Part shown: one piece after another, positions 28,302-40,800 of the stretch
Layout of the letters: the number at the start of each line of letters is the position of its first letter
How positions within the stretch are numbered: position 1 is the stretch's first letter
Assembly (NCBI GenBank): GCA_015499995.1
Contig: JADNRV010000028.1
Span: forward strand, 341,402-405,401
DNA length: 64,000 nucleotides
Direction of reading: 5' to 3'
DNA from: Flammula alnicola
Lineage: Eukaryota > Basidiomycota > Agaricomycetes > Agaricales > Strophariaceae
Position numbers and translations under genes: made by a program
The notes under the pieces: generated by a model
The model's input: only the letters and a program-made list of their open reading frames with translations
Told to the model about the DNA's origin: nothing
Database searches by the model: none

Positions 28302-30466
28302 TGCAGGCACAAATGCTTGATGAGATACGGGTGTTGAGCTGGAACGTGGCAAGGGACAGGATGTCCCTCGATGTAATTCTTAGGACATGTATGAATATAT
28401 ATGATGTGTTATTCATCCAAGAGCCTCCCTGGAGGCATATAAGAACTGCCCCATCTGCGAAGAGCAGAAAGAGTGAAGATGTAGTCAGCGCGCCCAACCA
28501 CCCAGATTGGCTGGCTATGGTGCGCCCCACCACTCCTGACGAGCGACCTCAGGTCATGACCTATGTTTCAACTAGGCTGGCCCGGTATCGCCCGGCTCAA
28601 CGACAGGATATTATTGATCATCCCAACATCATGGTTCTCTCTCTCTCATCAGGTGAGAGTTCCTTCTACCTTCTGAATGTCTACTCAGACTCTGATCATG
28701 GGGCCATCAACTGGCTCAAGGATCACGATCGAGATCTTCCCAAGTGTCATTTGATGATGGGAGACTTTAATGCACACTCCCCAGAGTGGGACCCCAGTTC
28801 CTCTCAGGAGGGGTGTGCTCTCTCACTGCAGCAATCTGCGGCTATCCTTGGGCTCGAGCTTGCCACCTTTGGCAATCCTGGGCCTACACACATACCACGA
28901 GATCGCACCAAATGCAGCACGGTGATAGATCTGGCCTTTGTCCCCCCCGATCAGGTGGGGAATGGATCTACAGTCTGATGCCCAGACATCCAGCTTAAAT
29001 CAGACCATATCCCGATTTATACTACACTGGACATCCTTCCCGCCCCTGACGGGGCAGTTCGGATGTCTCTTCCTATGGAGTCTGTTTAGGCCTTCGTTAA
29101 TTCTATCACTTCGGGACTTGCGACTATAGATCCAGCGACCCCGATGAATACCAAGAATCAGATTGAGACTGCGGCCCAAGAAGTGGCGTGGATTTTCTCG
29201 GATGCGTGGACTTCTCATGCTAAAGAGACCTCTATTAATAAGCGTTCGAAGCCCTGGTGGTCCCAGGAGTGTTTGGATGCTCTGCTCAAATTTTGGGGGG
29301 ATCGCTCCCCTAAGAATTGAAAATCTTTGTAGGCAATAGTCCGGGAAACTAAGCGCGTCTTCTTCAATGAACAAATTGCAGAGATTGCATCTGTCAATAA
29401 GCAACCGTGGGACCTGATGAATTGGGTCCAACAGCAGAAGCTACCTCCCAGCGAGGCCATCCAGTACCGTGGTGAGCCTTGTAATGATCTGCCTGCCTTG
29501 TGGGATGCCCTGCATGGCACGTATAATTCAGCATCAGACAGAACATACGATGCCAACTTGTTGGAGTCCATCCCCGCACTACCAGTGTGGGAGTGGGCCC
29601 CTTTTTCCCCACTGGAACTCACGGAGGCTCTCTCTGCATGTTCCAGTCTTTTCTCTCCGGGTCCGGATCATGTCAATTGGTCCCACCTGAAGGGGATTGT
29701 ACGTCGGGATCCTCACTCGGTTGAGGTCCTGATCTTGATTGCCAATGCCTGCATACGTGTGGGGTATTGGCCGTCTCCCTTCAAGGAGTCTATGTCAGTT
29801 ATAATTCCTAAACCGGGCAAGCCCTCATACTCTACCCCCAAGGCGTTCAGGCCTATAGTGCTCCTGAACACTGTGGGTAAATTGATCGAGAAAATGATCT
29901 CGAATCACATTCAATTTGACTCTGTCAGATTGGACATATTTCACCCAAATCAAGTTGGAGGCATCAGAGGGCGCTCCACTGAGGATGCGGGCCTGTTCCT
30001 AACTCACTATATGAGGGCAGGGTGGGCTAAGGGGTTGAGGACTAGCGTGGTCACCTTCGACCTCACTCAGTTCTTCCCTTCTCTTAATCATGAGGTCCTT
30101 GTGATTATTCTTCAGAAGCTTGGCTTTCCGCCATTGGTGGTCAAGTTTTTCAGTTCTTACCTGGTAGAGAAGAAGACGCAGTATGCATGGAACTCCTTCC
30201 TGTTGGATCCTCTCCAGGCTGGCGTGGGCGTGGGTCAGGGCTCTGCTCTGTCTCCTGTCCTGTCAGCCCTTTACTTGGCACCCATAATGCGCTTGTTCTA
30301 CAAGAGGTGCCGCGAGATCCATCTCGAGGTTGATCTCCTATCATATGTCGATGATGGAACCCTGATTACTCAGGATGCTGGCTTGGACCCCAATGTTGTT
30401 AAGCTTCATAAGGCTTACAAGATTATATTTGAGTTGTTCACTAAGTTCGCTCTTGCTTTTATTTTT
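28301..30466 (+). pseudogene. LINE-alpha ORF2, endonuclease and most of RT
   Basis: Begins with the ATG that overlaps the ORF1 stop. The APE endonuclease is open for 225 codons and shows VLSWNVARD, FIQEPPW, YSDSDHGAINW, GDFNAHSPEWD and NPGPTHIPRDR. A TGA at 28976-28978 stands where sister copies have CGA. Further stops follow (TAG near 29089, TGA near 29319). From 29417 the frame is open into RT with FDLTQFFPSLNH, GVGQGSALSPVL and YVDDGTLITQ, until FALAF, where a gamma LINE tail replaces it. Confidence 0.85.
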
Positions 30467-31018
30467 ATTTTTAAAAATCAACAATTTATAAACCGGTGCA
30501 CGATAGCAGTCCGGCTGTCTAACTAATACAATCGTATGCTGCACTACAACTACAAAAGAAAGATGGGTGCTTGCAGGGGAGCGTGCGGCACGTGCGAGCA
30601 CGACGCGGGCGAGACTGCGAAGCAGCCTGAAACCCAAATGATGGACCTTGCAGCCCAGGTGGGCCGCCGTTGCGGCATTGTTAACGCCACCACACGAATG
30701 GCAAATAAGGAGTATTGGGGGGACAGGGGGGTCACCCAGGTCTGAGAAGAGCCTGCCAGGCCCTCCCCGATTCACTGGTAAAATCTACGTGATCATAGCT
30801 AAGCAAGGGCCGAAACCCCCACCGCTGTCGACCAGGTCGGGTCCTCTGCAAACGGCGCATGACACCAGCTCAGAGACTCGACGCCACCGGCCCTGGAATG
30901 ACAGGGCCCTAGGCACTCGCGGAACTTCACCGCTGAATGACAGAAACTCACTGCGGGCAGCAGGACACTTTGACCACGGCCCCGCTCGAACCCAGGGTCG
31001 CCCCTCATCCGAAGTCCC

Positions 31019-34000
31019 TCATCCGACTCCGGCAGGAGGCCAGTCGAAAGCAAACACATTAACATTGTCTTCCAGAAATTTCACAAGACCCCACACCAGG
31101 TGCGGCGCCCTATGAGGCAGCATCGGGAACTTAAGCACCCGAAAAGGTGGGCGCGCGTTTGAGGATAGACCTTGCACGTACACCCGAGAGCCAATGGATC
31201 GTCGATTCTGAACTGCTCGTAATACGAGCTGATCAGAGCATGATTTGTTATTACACGGCACATGCGGGTGAACAACTGAGAGTTGCGACTGCCTGATTCA
31301 AGCCACGGCCCACTGCGAATGGGGGTCGGACAGAGAGGATTACCCTTTAGATCCTCCAGTTCCAGGAAGTTGGAACCAAGTAAGAAAGGCTGCTCATCAA
31401 CTGATGTCTTCCAGACAGCCCTCGCAGTTTGGTCAGCCTTGGCTTTGAGCCAGGCAACTGACAGAGGAGCATCCGGGGTGACATGCACCCCTGGAAACCC
31501 TGCAACGAGGTCATGAGCCTCTTGGTGAACGCCCCACTCCATGTCGGAGGGAGACTCTGCAAAAACGACTTTACGCTTGCTGCCACCACGGAACCATCGT
31601 TCAAGTGTCTGACAGACGGTCAGGGACGAGGCCTGATTCGAATGCAGGGAAGGGTCCACTGATAGGCGCGCAGCATGCATCACATCAGTGAAAATGACAA
31701 TACGGATGACATCTCCGAATGCAACAGCAGCGGAGATGGCAATCACGATGGCGGCGAGCTCAGCGTCAGTGCTGATAGCACGCCCGGTAGAGTGGCACCT
31801 TTTTTTTTTTTTTTTAAAAAAAATGAACAATTTATATAGCTGGTGCACGATAGCAGTCCGGGTGTCTACCTAATACAAACATATGCTGCACTACATAAGC
31901 AAAAGATAAACGGGTGCTCGCAGGGGAGCGTGCGGCGCATGCGAGCGCGATGCAGGCGAGACTGCGCAGCAGCCTGAAACCCAAATAACGGACCTTGCAG
32001 CCCAGGTGGTCCTACGTTATGGCGTTGTTAACGCTACCACACGATCGGCAAATAAGGAGTATTGGGTGGACAAGGGGGTCACCCAGATGAAGTCAGAGCT
32101 TGCCTGGCTCTCCCCACTTATTCGGCAAACTCGACGTTCTCGTTACACCAATGTGGGTCCTCCACGGGATATCGTGCCAAAAGCCGCCCACTAAGGCCGG
32201 GTAGAGTGGCACCTGGATAAGACCTGTGCCCCCTGCCACTTAAGTACAACACCAGTAGCTGCCTGCCAGGGCCCTGGGGGGACTGAGCCGTCAACTCCAG
32301 CATAGATAGTACTGGGTTCGTCGTCGCACTTCTCGATGAGCTTATCCAGTATGATCTTCCAAGCCGCCTCAGGGTCTGCAGCCCCAGAGCGAGTTGGGTA
32401 GTTAAGAAACTTGAACCAGCTCGCATGCCGATCCATGAGACAATGACCAGGCCTGGCATCTGGAGCAAATGGCTCCAGAGTCTCCAGACCAGATGGGTGA
32501 AACAGTGCGTTCCCTATAAGTCCGCTGGTCACTTTATGACAGTGATCGACAGGGATATGTTCGATGGCCCTCCGATGAGGGACGGCCTTCTTCAGGAGAG
32601 GGCCCGCCATAAAAGAGCGGACTGGATGTGTGTCAGACAAAATCGAGATCCGGGCAATGGCCCTGGAGTTCAATCTATCCAAGAGTATAGGGATGGGAAG
32701 GAGGCCTGCAAGAGCCTCAACTCCACCCGAGGGTGAGGTGCGAAAGCACCCAGTGATCCAAAGGCCAGCCCTACGCTGGACATTGGTGAGTTGTGCTATT
32801 AGGCCTTTGCAGCGGGCCTTATGGAAGTACCACATGCGATACCCATATGTAATTATGGGAATAACACATGTACGGTAGAGGAGACGCTTCTGGATGGGCG
32901 TCAACCCCCTAGTAGATGATCCAAGCATCTTCATCGATACAACTGATGTAAAGCCCTTGGTCGAGTAGTAGCGCACATGCTCATTGAATGAGAGCTTGCG
33001 GTCAAAGTAAAACCCCAAATAACGCCAAAATGGCTTAGGTTGGAGCAGAGTAGCACCAGTGTAGGGCGCCTCACCCAAATCAATGCTTGGATTATACTTG
33101 TCGCACGTTCAGTCGAAGTGAAAAACCTCCGACTTGGTGTGCTCAAGCGCAAGTGCGAACTTAGTGAAAAGCTCGAATACAATCTTGTAAGCCCTCTGAA
33201 GGTTTACAATGTTGGAATCTATGTCCGGCCCCTGGGAAATCAGAGTGCCGTCATCGACATAGGACAAGAGGTCAACCTCGAGACTAGTCTCAAGGCACCT
33301 CGTGTAGCAAAGGCGCATAATGGGTGCCAAGTAGATAGCTGACAAGACTGGAGACAGGGCAGAGCCCTGACCCACACCCACATCAGCCTGGAGAGGGTCT
33401 GATAAGAAGGAATTCCATGCATAGTGTGTCTTCCTCTCGACCAGGTAAGAACTGAAAAACTTGACCACCAAAGGTGGAAAGCCAAGCTTCCGAAGAATAA
33501 TCACAAAGACCTCGTGATTGAGAGAAGGGAAGACCTGAGTGAGATTGAAGGCGACCACACTAGTCTTTAACCCCTTTGCCCACCCTGCTCACACCATGTG
33601 CATTAAGAATAGGCCCGCATCCTCAGTGGAGCACCCTCAGACTCCCCCCACCTGATTAGGATGAAATATATCCAGTCTGACACCGTGGAACTGGATGCGA
33701 TTCGAGATCATCTTCTCGATGAGTTTGCCTATGGTATTCAGGAGCACAATGGGCCTGAATGCCTTAGGAGTGGAGTAGGACGGCTTGCCCGGCTTCGGGA
33801 TGATGACCAACATGGAGTCCTTAAATGGAGATGGCCAATAGCCCACACGCATGCAGGCATTGGCAATCGAGAGGAGTACCTCAATGGAGTGAGGGTCTCT
33901 ATGTACAATCTTCTTCAGGTGGGACCAATTGACATGATCTGGACCCAGAGAAGAAAGACCGAAACATGCAGAGAGAGCCTCTGTGAGTTCCAGTGGAGAA

Positions 34001-34575
34001 AAGGGAACCCACTCCTGAGCAGGTAGCTGAGGAATGGAGTCTAGGAGATCAGCGTTATACGTTCGGTCGGACGCGGAGTTGTACGTGCCATGCAGGGCAT
34101 CCCACAAGGCAGGCATATCATTGCAGGGCTCTCCACGATATTGGATGGCCTTGCTGGGAGGTAGCTTCCGCTGTTGAACCCAGTTCATAAGGTCCTACGG
34201 GCGCTTGTTAACAGACGCGATCTCTGTGATCCGTTGATCCAAGAAGACGCGCTTGACACTCCGGACTACATTCCGGAAAGATTTCCAGTTCTCGGCTGAT
34301 CTCTCAAGCCAGAACTTCTGTATAGCGTCTTGGCACTCCTGGTTCCACCAGGGCTTAGATCGCTTTGTGATCGAAGACTCTTTAGCATGGGAATCCCATG
34401 CCTCAGAGAAGATCGAGGCCACAGCTTGCACCGTGGCCTCGATCTGTTCCTCGGAATTCAGTGAAGCACGCCGGTCAATAGCCGCTAAGCCCGAACTGAT
34501 AGAATTAACAAATGCAGGGATTGCATCTATAGGAAGCGACATCTGAACCGCCCCTTCAGGGGCAGGAAGGATGTC
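31019..34575 (-). pseudogene. LINE-gamma ORF2 (linker, RT, RNase H, finger)
   Basis: Right to left: SLPIDAIPAFVNSISSGLAA, PWWNQECQDAIQKF, a TAG at about 34197 (TGG elsewhere), DHVNWSHLKKIVHRDPHS, PIVLLNTIGKLIEKMISN, FNLTQVFPSLNH, GVGQGSALSPVL, YVDDGTLISQG (near 33255), thumb FYFDRKLSFNEHVRYYSTKG, RNase H AGVDGSVPPGPWQAA, then the nested insertion, TDAELAAIVIAIS, IFTDVMHAARL, HQEAHDLVAGF and the finger CTCKVYPQTRAHLFGC, ending DWPPAGVG. Long open stretches (32191-33078 and 31081-31848) show that it is fairly young; a few stops and frame changes kill it. Confidence 0.83.
31800..32199 (-). mobile_element. Short 3'-end LINE insertion with 14-bp duplication
   Basis: A 400-bp antisense fragment made only of LINE 3' UTR and tail (T-run at 31800-31815). 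It is flanked by GGTAGAGTGGCACC at 31786-31799 and 32200-32213. It is inserted in the gamma RNase H, and removing it with one repeat restores the frame RCHSTGRA. It shows the typical marks of target-primed reverse transcription with strong 5' truncation. Confidence 0.9.
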
Positions 34576-34600
34576 CTTTTTTTGTTTTTTGTTTTTTTTA

Positions 34601-35145
34601 AATCATCAATTTTATACCGGTGCACGAAAGCAGTCCGGTCTCTAACTAATACAAACGAAGGCGGTATACTACGCGTGCAAAAGAAAGAAGTTAGCTCGAC
34701 GGCGAGCATGCGACGCGCGCGAGCGTGGCGCGGGCGAGACGGCACAGCTGCCTGAAACCCAGATAGGTAGTCTCGCAACTACAGATTGTCCGTCGTTGCG
34801 GCGTTGTTAACGCTACCGCACGAATGGCAGGTAGGAGTGTTGGGATGGGAAGAGGGGTCACCCGAAAGCGAAGAGAGCCTGCCAGACCCTTTCCGGTTCA
34901 ACGGTAAAATTTACGTTGTAATAGCTAAGCAGGAGCTGAAGCCCCCACCGCCGTCCACCGAACTGGGTCCTCTGTCAGCGGCGCATGACACCGGCTCAGA
35001 GAGTCGACGCCACCGGCCCTGGGACGACCAGGGCCCTAGGCACTTGCGGAACTTCGCCGCCGCCAAACGGAAACACATCACGAGTAGTCGAGTAGATTTG
35101 ACCGCGGTCGCTCCGCGATCAGGATCGCCCTCCTCCCAGAGTCCC
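34601..35145 (-). other. LINE-beta 3' UTR
   Basis: About 545 bp between the beta ORF2 stop and the tail, without coding potential. It carries the block shared by all three lineages (CCGGTGCACGAAAGCAGTCC and CTAACTAATACAAAC, near 34617-34655). Similar beta 3' UTRs stand at 51016-51563 and 54531-54856. Confidence 0.75.
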
Positions 35146-37321
35146 TCATCCGACTCCAGCGGGGTGCCGGGAGAAGGAGAACGCCGTAGGGTGCTCCAAC
35201 AGATAAGTCGCCAGCTCCGAAACAAGTTTCGGCTTCCGGCGCGTCCAAGGCTGTTTCTTGCACTTGAATATATGATCGCGGGTGTGAGGATAAACCCCAC
35301 ACTCGCAACCGAGGGCCCTAGGGTCATCAATTTTGAACCGCTCGTAGTACGAGCTGATCGGAGCATGATTCGTAATTAAACGGCACATGCGGGCAAAGAG
35401 CGCAGAGCTCTGATTACCAGATTCAAGCCAAGGCCCCCCGCGAGTAGGAGTCGGCTGGACAGGGTCCCCGTTTAACCCTTGCAGCTCCATAAAATTGGAG
35501 CCTAGTAAGAAAGGCTGATCGGAAACTCTCTGTTTCCAATCTGCGCGTGCCGATTTGTCCACAAAGTCGCAGACATACTGGAGAGAAAGTTGAGTGGTAG
35601 GAACGACGGCGGCGCCGTGCATACCAGCAACGAGATCGTGTGCTTCATTTTGAATGTCCCACTCCATGTCAGAGGGAGACTCGATGAAAGTAACCTTATG
35701 GTCAAGCGAGCGCCTAAACCAAGGTTCAAGTGTACGACACACCATCAGTGACTGAGACTGAAAGGAGTGCGGAGATGGATCCACTGAGAGGCGCGCGGCA
35801 TGCATCGCATCAGTGAAAATAGTAACGCATTTGACATCCCCAAAACCGACGGCATTGGAGATGGCAACGCGAATAGCAAAGAGCTCTGCATCCGTAGACG
35901 AGGCCCTCCCGGCAGCATGACACCCAGAATAAACCTGTGCGCCCTGCTGTTTGATAACAACGCCAGTGGCGGCTTGCCACCCCGGAGGGCAGGAGCCGTC
36001 AACACCAGCGTATGCAGCGTCTGGATCGTCCTCGAGAGACTCGAGAGACACATCCAGGATTAGCTTCCAAGCCGCTTCAGGATCTTCGGACCTGCTAAAG
36101 CGAGGCTTGGAAAGCCACTTGAACCGATCGGCATAGCGATCGAGGATTCGATAACCCGGACGAGCCTCAGGAGCAAAAGGCTCTGTAGACTCAACCGGGA
36201 CACTGGAATAATTTACATTATCCATAAGAGCACCCATCACCTTGCGGCGATGGGCAGCAGGCATGCGTTCAACTGACATAGGATGGGGGGTTGCGCGCTT
36301 AAGTGATGATCTGGACATGAATGATCGGATCGGGTGAGTGTCCGAAAGAGTGGCGACCCGCACTGTAGAGCAGTCATGCAGTCTCTCGAGAAGTATAGGG
36401 ATGGGTAGCCCGCTAGGGCCTCCACCCCTCCCGAGGGCGAAGTACGGAATGCACCCGTAATCCAGAGAGCAGCCTTGCGATGAACTTGCACAAGCTGTTT
36501 AATGAGGCCCTTATTTCGGGCACCCTTGAAAAACCACATGCGGTACCCATAAGTGAATATGGGAACCACACAAGTGCGATAGAGAAGGTGCTTCTGCATG
36601 GGCAGAAGTCCCCGAGTGGAGGACCCAAGCATCTTCATCGAAACAACCGATGTAAAACCCTTGGTGGAATAGTACCGCACATGCTCATTGAAAGTGAGCT
36701 TGCGGTCGAAGTAAAAGCCCAGATACCGCCAAAACGGCTTGGGCTTGAGATAGTTAGCGCGATCCCCGGTGTAAGGTGCATACCCGAGATCGATGCTAGG
36801 ATTGTAATAAGCGTGAGACCTGTCAAAATGATAGATCTCGGACTTGTCATGCTCGAGTGCCAGGGCAAACACCTTGAACAGCTCGAATATAACAGCATAT
36901 GCCTTCTTAAGCATCGCAATATTGTGATCCAGCCACTCATCTTGCACGATGAGTGTGCCATCATCCACATAGGAGAGGAGGTCGACCCTCAACCCAAGGT
37001 CAAGGCATCGCTTCTCGAACAGGCGCATAATAGGCGCCAGGTAGATAGCTGACAAGACGGGGGACAGGGCCGATCCCTAGCCCACCCCCACGTCTGCCTG
37101 TAACGGATCCGACAGGAAGGAATTCCACGCATAGCGCGTCTTCCTCTCTACCAGATAAGATGCGAAAAACTTGACCACCAATGGAGGGAAGCCAAGTTTC
37201 CGAAGAATGATCACGAGCACGTCGTGATTGAGTGAAGGGAAAAACTGAGCGAGATCAAAAGCGACCACGCTAGTCTTCAAACCCTTAGCCCACCCCGCAC
37301 GCACAATATGCATGAGGAAGA

Positions 37322-37324
<3 letters not shown>
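35146..37324 (-). pseudogene. Outer LINE-beta ORF2, C-terminal part
   Basis: Contains, right to left, HIVRAGWAKGLKTSVVAFDLAQFFPSLNH-type RT text, a TAG at about 37078 (where GVGQG is expected), YVDDGTLIVQDEWLDHN, thumb FYFDRKLTFNEHVRYY, a frame change near 36400, RNase H with AGVDGSCPPGWQAATGV, TDAELFAIRVAI, IFTDAMHAARL and NEAHDLVAGM, and the finger CECGVYPHTRDHIFKC, ending SRHPAGVG at 35146. Apart from one stop and one indel it is well kept. The N-terminal part lies at 43861-45573, beyond an inserted alpha element. Confidence 0.85.
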
Positions 37325-37360
<36 letters not shown>

Positions 37361-37868
37361 TCAACAATTTATATTCCGAAACTCGAATGCAGCTCGGACT
37401 CTAACTAATACAAACGAGTACACTACAATACCCATCGCAAAAGAAAGAAATTGGTTGCTCGCAGGGGAGCATGCGGCGTGCTCGAGCGCGACGCGGGCGA
37501 GACTGCGCAGCAGACTGAAACCCAAATGACGGACCTCGCAGCCCTGGAAATACAAACGCGCGGCGTTGTTAACGCTACCGAGCGTAAGGTAGATATGGAT
37601 TAAAAGGGTGGACAGGGGGGTCACCCAAATGAAGTCGGAGCTTGCCCGGCTCTCCCCACTTCGTTGGCAAACTCGACGTTGTCGTTACACCATGGCGGGT
37701 CCTCCAAGTGATGCGTGCCATAGACTCAGAGAGTCACAAGCGAAGCCATGCAACGAACACAGCTGCGGCCCTCGCGGGATTTATCCACCATAATGGAAAC
37801 ACCTTTGGGCACTAGGTCTTGGGCCAAGGCCCCAACGACACCTAGGATCACCCCCCATCCAGAGTCCC

Positions 37869-40800
37869 TCATCCGACTCCGGCTGGGGGCCGGTTGAAAG
37901 CAAACGCCGTAACGTTGTCAGTCAAAAATTTCTCAAGACCCCACACTAAGTGCGGGGCCCTGTGAGGTAGCATCGGGAGCTTCGGGCACCCAAAGAGATG
38001 GTCGCGCGTCTGAGGATAAACCCCACACGTACAACCGAGAGCAAGTGGGTCGTCGATTTTGAACCGCTCGTAATACGAGCCGATCGGAGCATGATTTGTT
38101 ATTACACGGCACATGCGGGCGAACAACTGAGAGTTGCGGCCGCCACTTTGAGCCACGGCCCGCCGCGAATGGGGGTCGGACGGAGAGGATTACCCTTTAG
38201 ATCCTCTAACTCCAAGAAGTTGGAGCCAAGTAAATTGGGAACCTCGTCAACCTCTGTCGACCAGGCGTCCCGCGCTGCAGTGTCGGCTTTATTCTTAAGC
38301 CAAGCGATAGATAGAGGGGTATTCGGTGTAACAGGTACTCCAGGAAACCCAGGACGAGGTCGTGAGCCTCTTGATGAACGTCCCACTCCATGTCGGAGGG
38401 AGACTCTGCAAAAACGACTTTACGGTTACCACCACCTTGGAACCATCGTTCAAGTGTCCGACATACTATCAGAGAGGAGCCCTGATGAGAATGCGGGGAA
38501 GGATCGACGGCCATTCGAGCAGCATGCATCGAATCCGTGAAAATGACTACCTTGGTGACGTCCCGAATGCTACCATTGCGGAGATGGCCACCGAGATGGC
38601 ATCGAGCTCAGCGTCAGTGCTTATAGCCGTCCGGAAGAGTGGCATCTGGCCAACACCAGAGCACCCTGCCGCTTGATAACAATGCCGTTGGCGGCCTGCC
38701 AGGGCCCCGGGGGACCGAGCCGTCGACACCAGCATATGCGGTACCTGGCTCATCGTCACACTTTTCGATGAGTTTGTCCAGTATGATTTTCCACGCAGCA
38801 TCAGGGTCTTCGGCCCTGCTGATACGGGGTTTAGCCATCCATGTAAACCAGCTCGCATGCCGATCCATTAGACGATATCCAGGCCTGGCGTCTGGAGCAA
38901 AAGGCTCCAGTTCCTCCAGACCAGCGGGGTGGAACAATGTATTGCCCACGAGTCCGCCGCGCAACTTTTCGCGTTGACGCTCGGTAAAATTCTCGATCGC
39001 CATCTTGTGAGGGACGGCTCTCTTAAGTAAAGGACCTGCCATAAATGACCGGACCGGGTGTGTATCAGACAAAAGAGAGATCCGGGCCACTGCCCGAGAG
39101 TTCAACCTGTCCAGAAGTAGGGGCATGGGCAGGAGGCCGGCGAGGGCCTCGACGCCATACGAGGGAGAAGTGCGGAAGCACCCAGTAATCCAAAGCCCAG
39201 CCTTACGCTGAATGTTGGTAAGTTGCGCAATAAGCCCCTTGTTCCGGGCCTTGCGGAAATACCACATGCGGTAGCCATAAGTAATTATGGGGATAACGCA
39301 CGTGCGGTAGAGGAGGCGCTTGAGATGCGGCGGCAGCCCTCTGGTAGAAGACCCAAGCATTTCATCGATACGACCGATGTAAACCCTTTGGTGGAATAAT
39401 ATCTCACATGCTCCTTGAAAGTGAGCTTGCGATCAAAATAAAACCCAAGATATCGCCAGAACGGCTTTGGCTTGAGCCACTTGCCTGCCGTGTAGGGTTC
39501 TTCACCCAAGTCAATGGCAGGATTATAAACTGAAGCCGTGTTGTCGAAGTGAAAGATCTCCGACTTCGCGTGCTCCAGAGCGAGAGCGAACTTGGTAAAA
39601 AGCTCAAATATAATCTTGTAAGCCTTGCGAAGGTTTACAACATTGGGATCTAGACCGGCCTCCTGAGAGATTAGAGTGCCGTCATCCACATACGACAAAA
39701 GGTCGACCGCAAGATGAATCTCACGGCACCTCTTGTAGAAGAGACGCATGATAGGCGCCAAGTAAATAGCTGACAGGACAGGGGACAGGGCAGAGCCCTG
39801 ACCCACACCCACATCTGCTGCAAGGGTCTGACAAAAGGAGTTCCACGCATACTGCGTCTTCCTTTCTACCAGATAAGAGCTGAAAAACTTGACCACCAGC
39901 GGCGGAAAGCCAAGCTTCCGGAGAATAATCACAGAACCTCGTGATTAAGAGAAGGAAAGAACTGAGCAAGGTCAAAGGCAAGGACGCTAGTCCTCAACCC
40001 TTTCGCCCATCCAGCCCTCACCATGTGTGTTAAAAACAGTCCCGCATCTTCGGTGAGCGCCCCTGACGCCCCAACCTGATTCGGGTGAAATATATCCTGT
40101 CCGACAGCATCGAACTGAATGCGGTTCGAGATCATTTTCTCGATGAGTTTCCCCACAGTATTCAGAAGCACAATAGGCCTGAAGCCTTAGGGGTGGAGTA
40201 CGAGGCTTGCCGGGTTTGGGATAATAACCGACATAGATTCCTTGAAAGGAGACAGCCAATGGCCCACACGCATGCAGGCATTAGCAATCGAGATAGGACC
40301 TCCACAGAGTGGGGGTCCCGACGTACAATCTTCTTCAGGTGGGACCAATTGACATGATCCGGACCCGGAGAAGAAAGACCGGAACACGCAGAAAGAGCTT
40401 CCGTGAGTTCCAGCGGGGAAAAGGGAGCCCATTCCGAACAGGAAGTTGCGGGATGGACTCCAAGAGAGCAGCATCGTATGTTCTATCCGACGCTGATTGT
40501 AGTGCCATGTAGGGCATCCCACAGGGCAGGCAAATCATTGCAAGGCTCTCCACGGTACTGGATAGCCTCACTGGGAGGGAGCTTCCGTTGTTGGACCCAA
40601 TTCATAAGGTCCACGGTCGCTTATTAGTGCCCGCGATCTCTCCAATGCGATCATCGAAGAAAACAGTTTCGTTTCTCCGGACTAATTTCCGAAAGATTTC
40701 CAATTCTCGGGGGAGCGATCCCCACGAAATTTGAGCAGGGCGTCAGAGCACTCCTGGGTCCACCAGGGCTTCGAACGCTTAGTAATAGAGGTCTCTTTAG

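Larger units (their letters stand above)
25948..30466. mobile_element. LINE-alpha copy in two opposed halves (possible twin priming)
   Basis: A T-run at 25948-25980 is the tail of an antisense 3' half (to 27410: 3' UTR, finger, RNase H start). At 27411 the orientation flips, and a sense-strand 5' part (ORF1 from its middle, then endonuclease and RT) runs to 30466. The two halves meet head to head and cover different parts of the element, which is what twin-primed reverse transcription produces. The outer flank at 30466 is hidden by the next insertion, so no duplication can be shown. Confidence 0.6.
30467..34575 (-). mobile_element. LINE-gamma copy, interrupted
   Basis: Antisense copy of a third lineage. 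It has an A/T-rich imperfect tail (30467-30478), a 3' UTR to about 31018, then ORF2 from its end to the middle of the linker after the endonuclease at 34575. A 400-bp LINE 3' fragment splits its RNase H (31800-32199), and a beta LINE tail begins at 34576. The RNase H/finger region differs clearly from both alpha and beta (for example AWLKAKADQTARAVWKTSV), while RT resembles alpha. No duplication around the whole copy can be seen, because its 5' end is lost. Confidence 0.82.
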
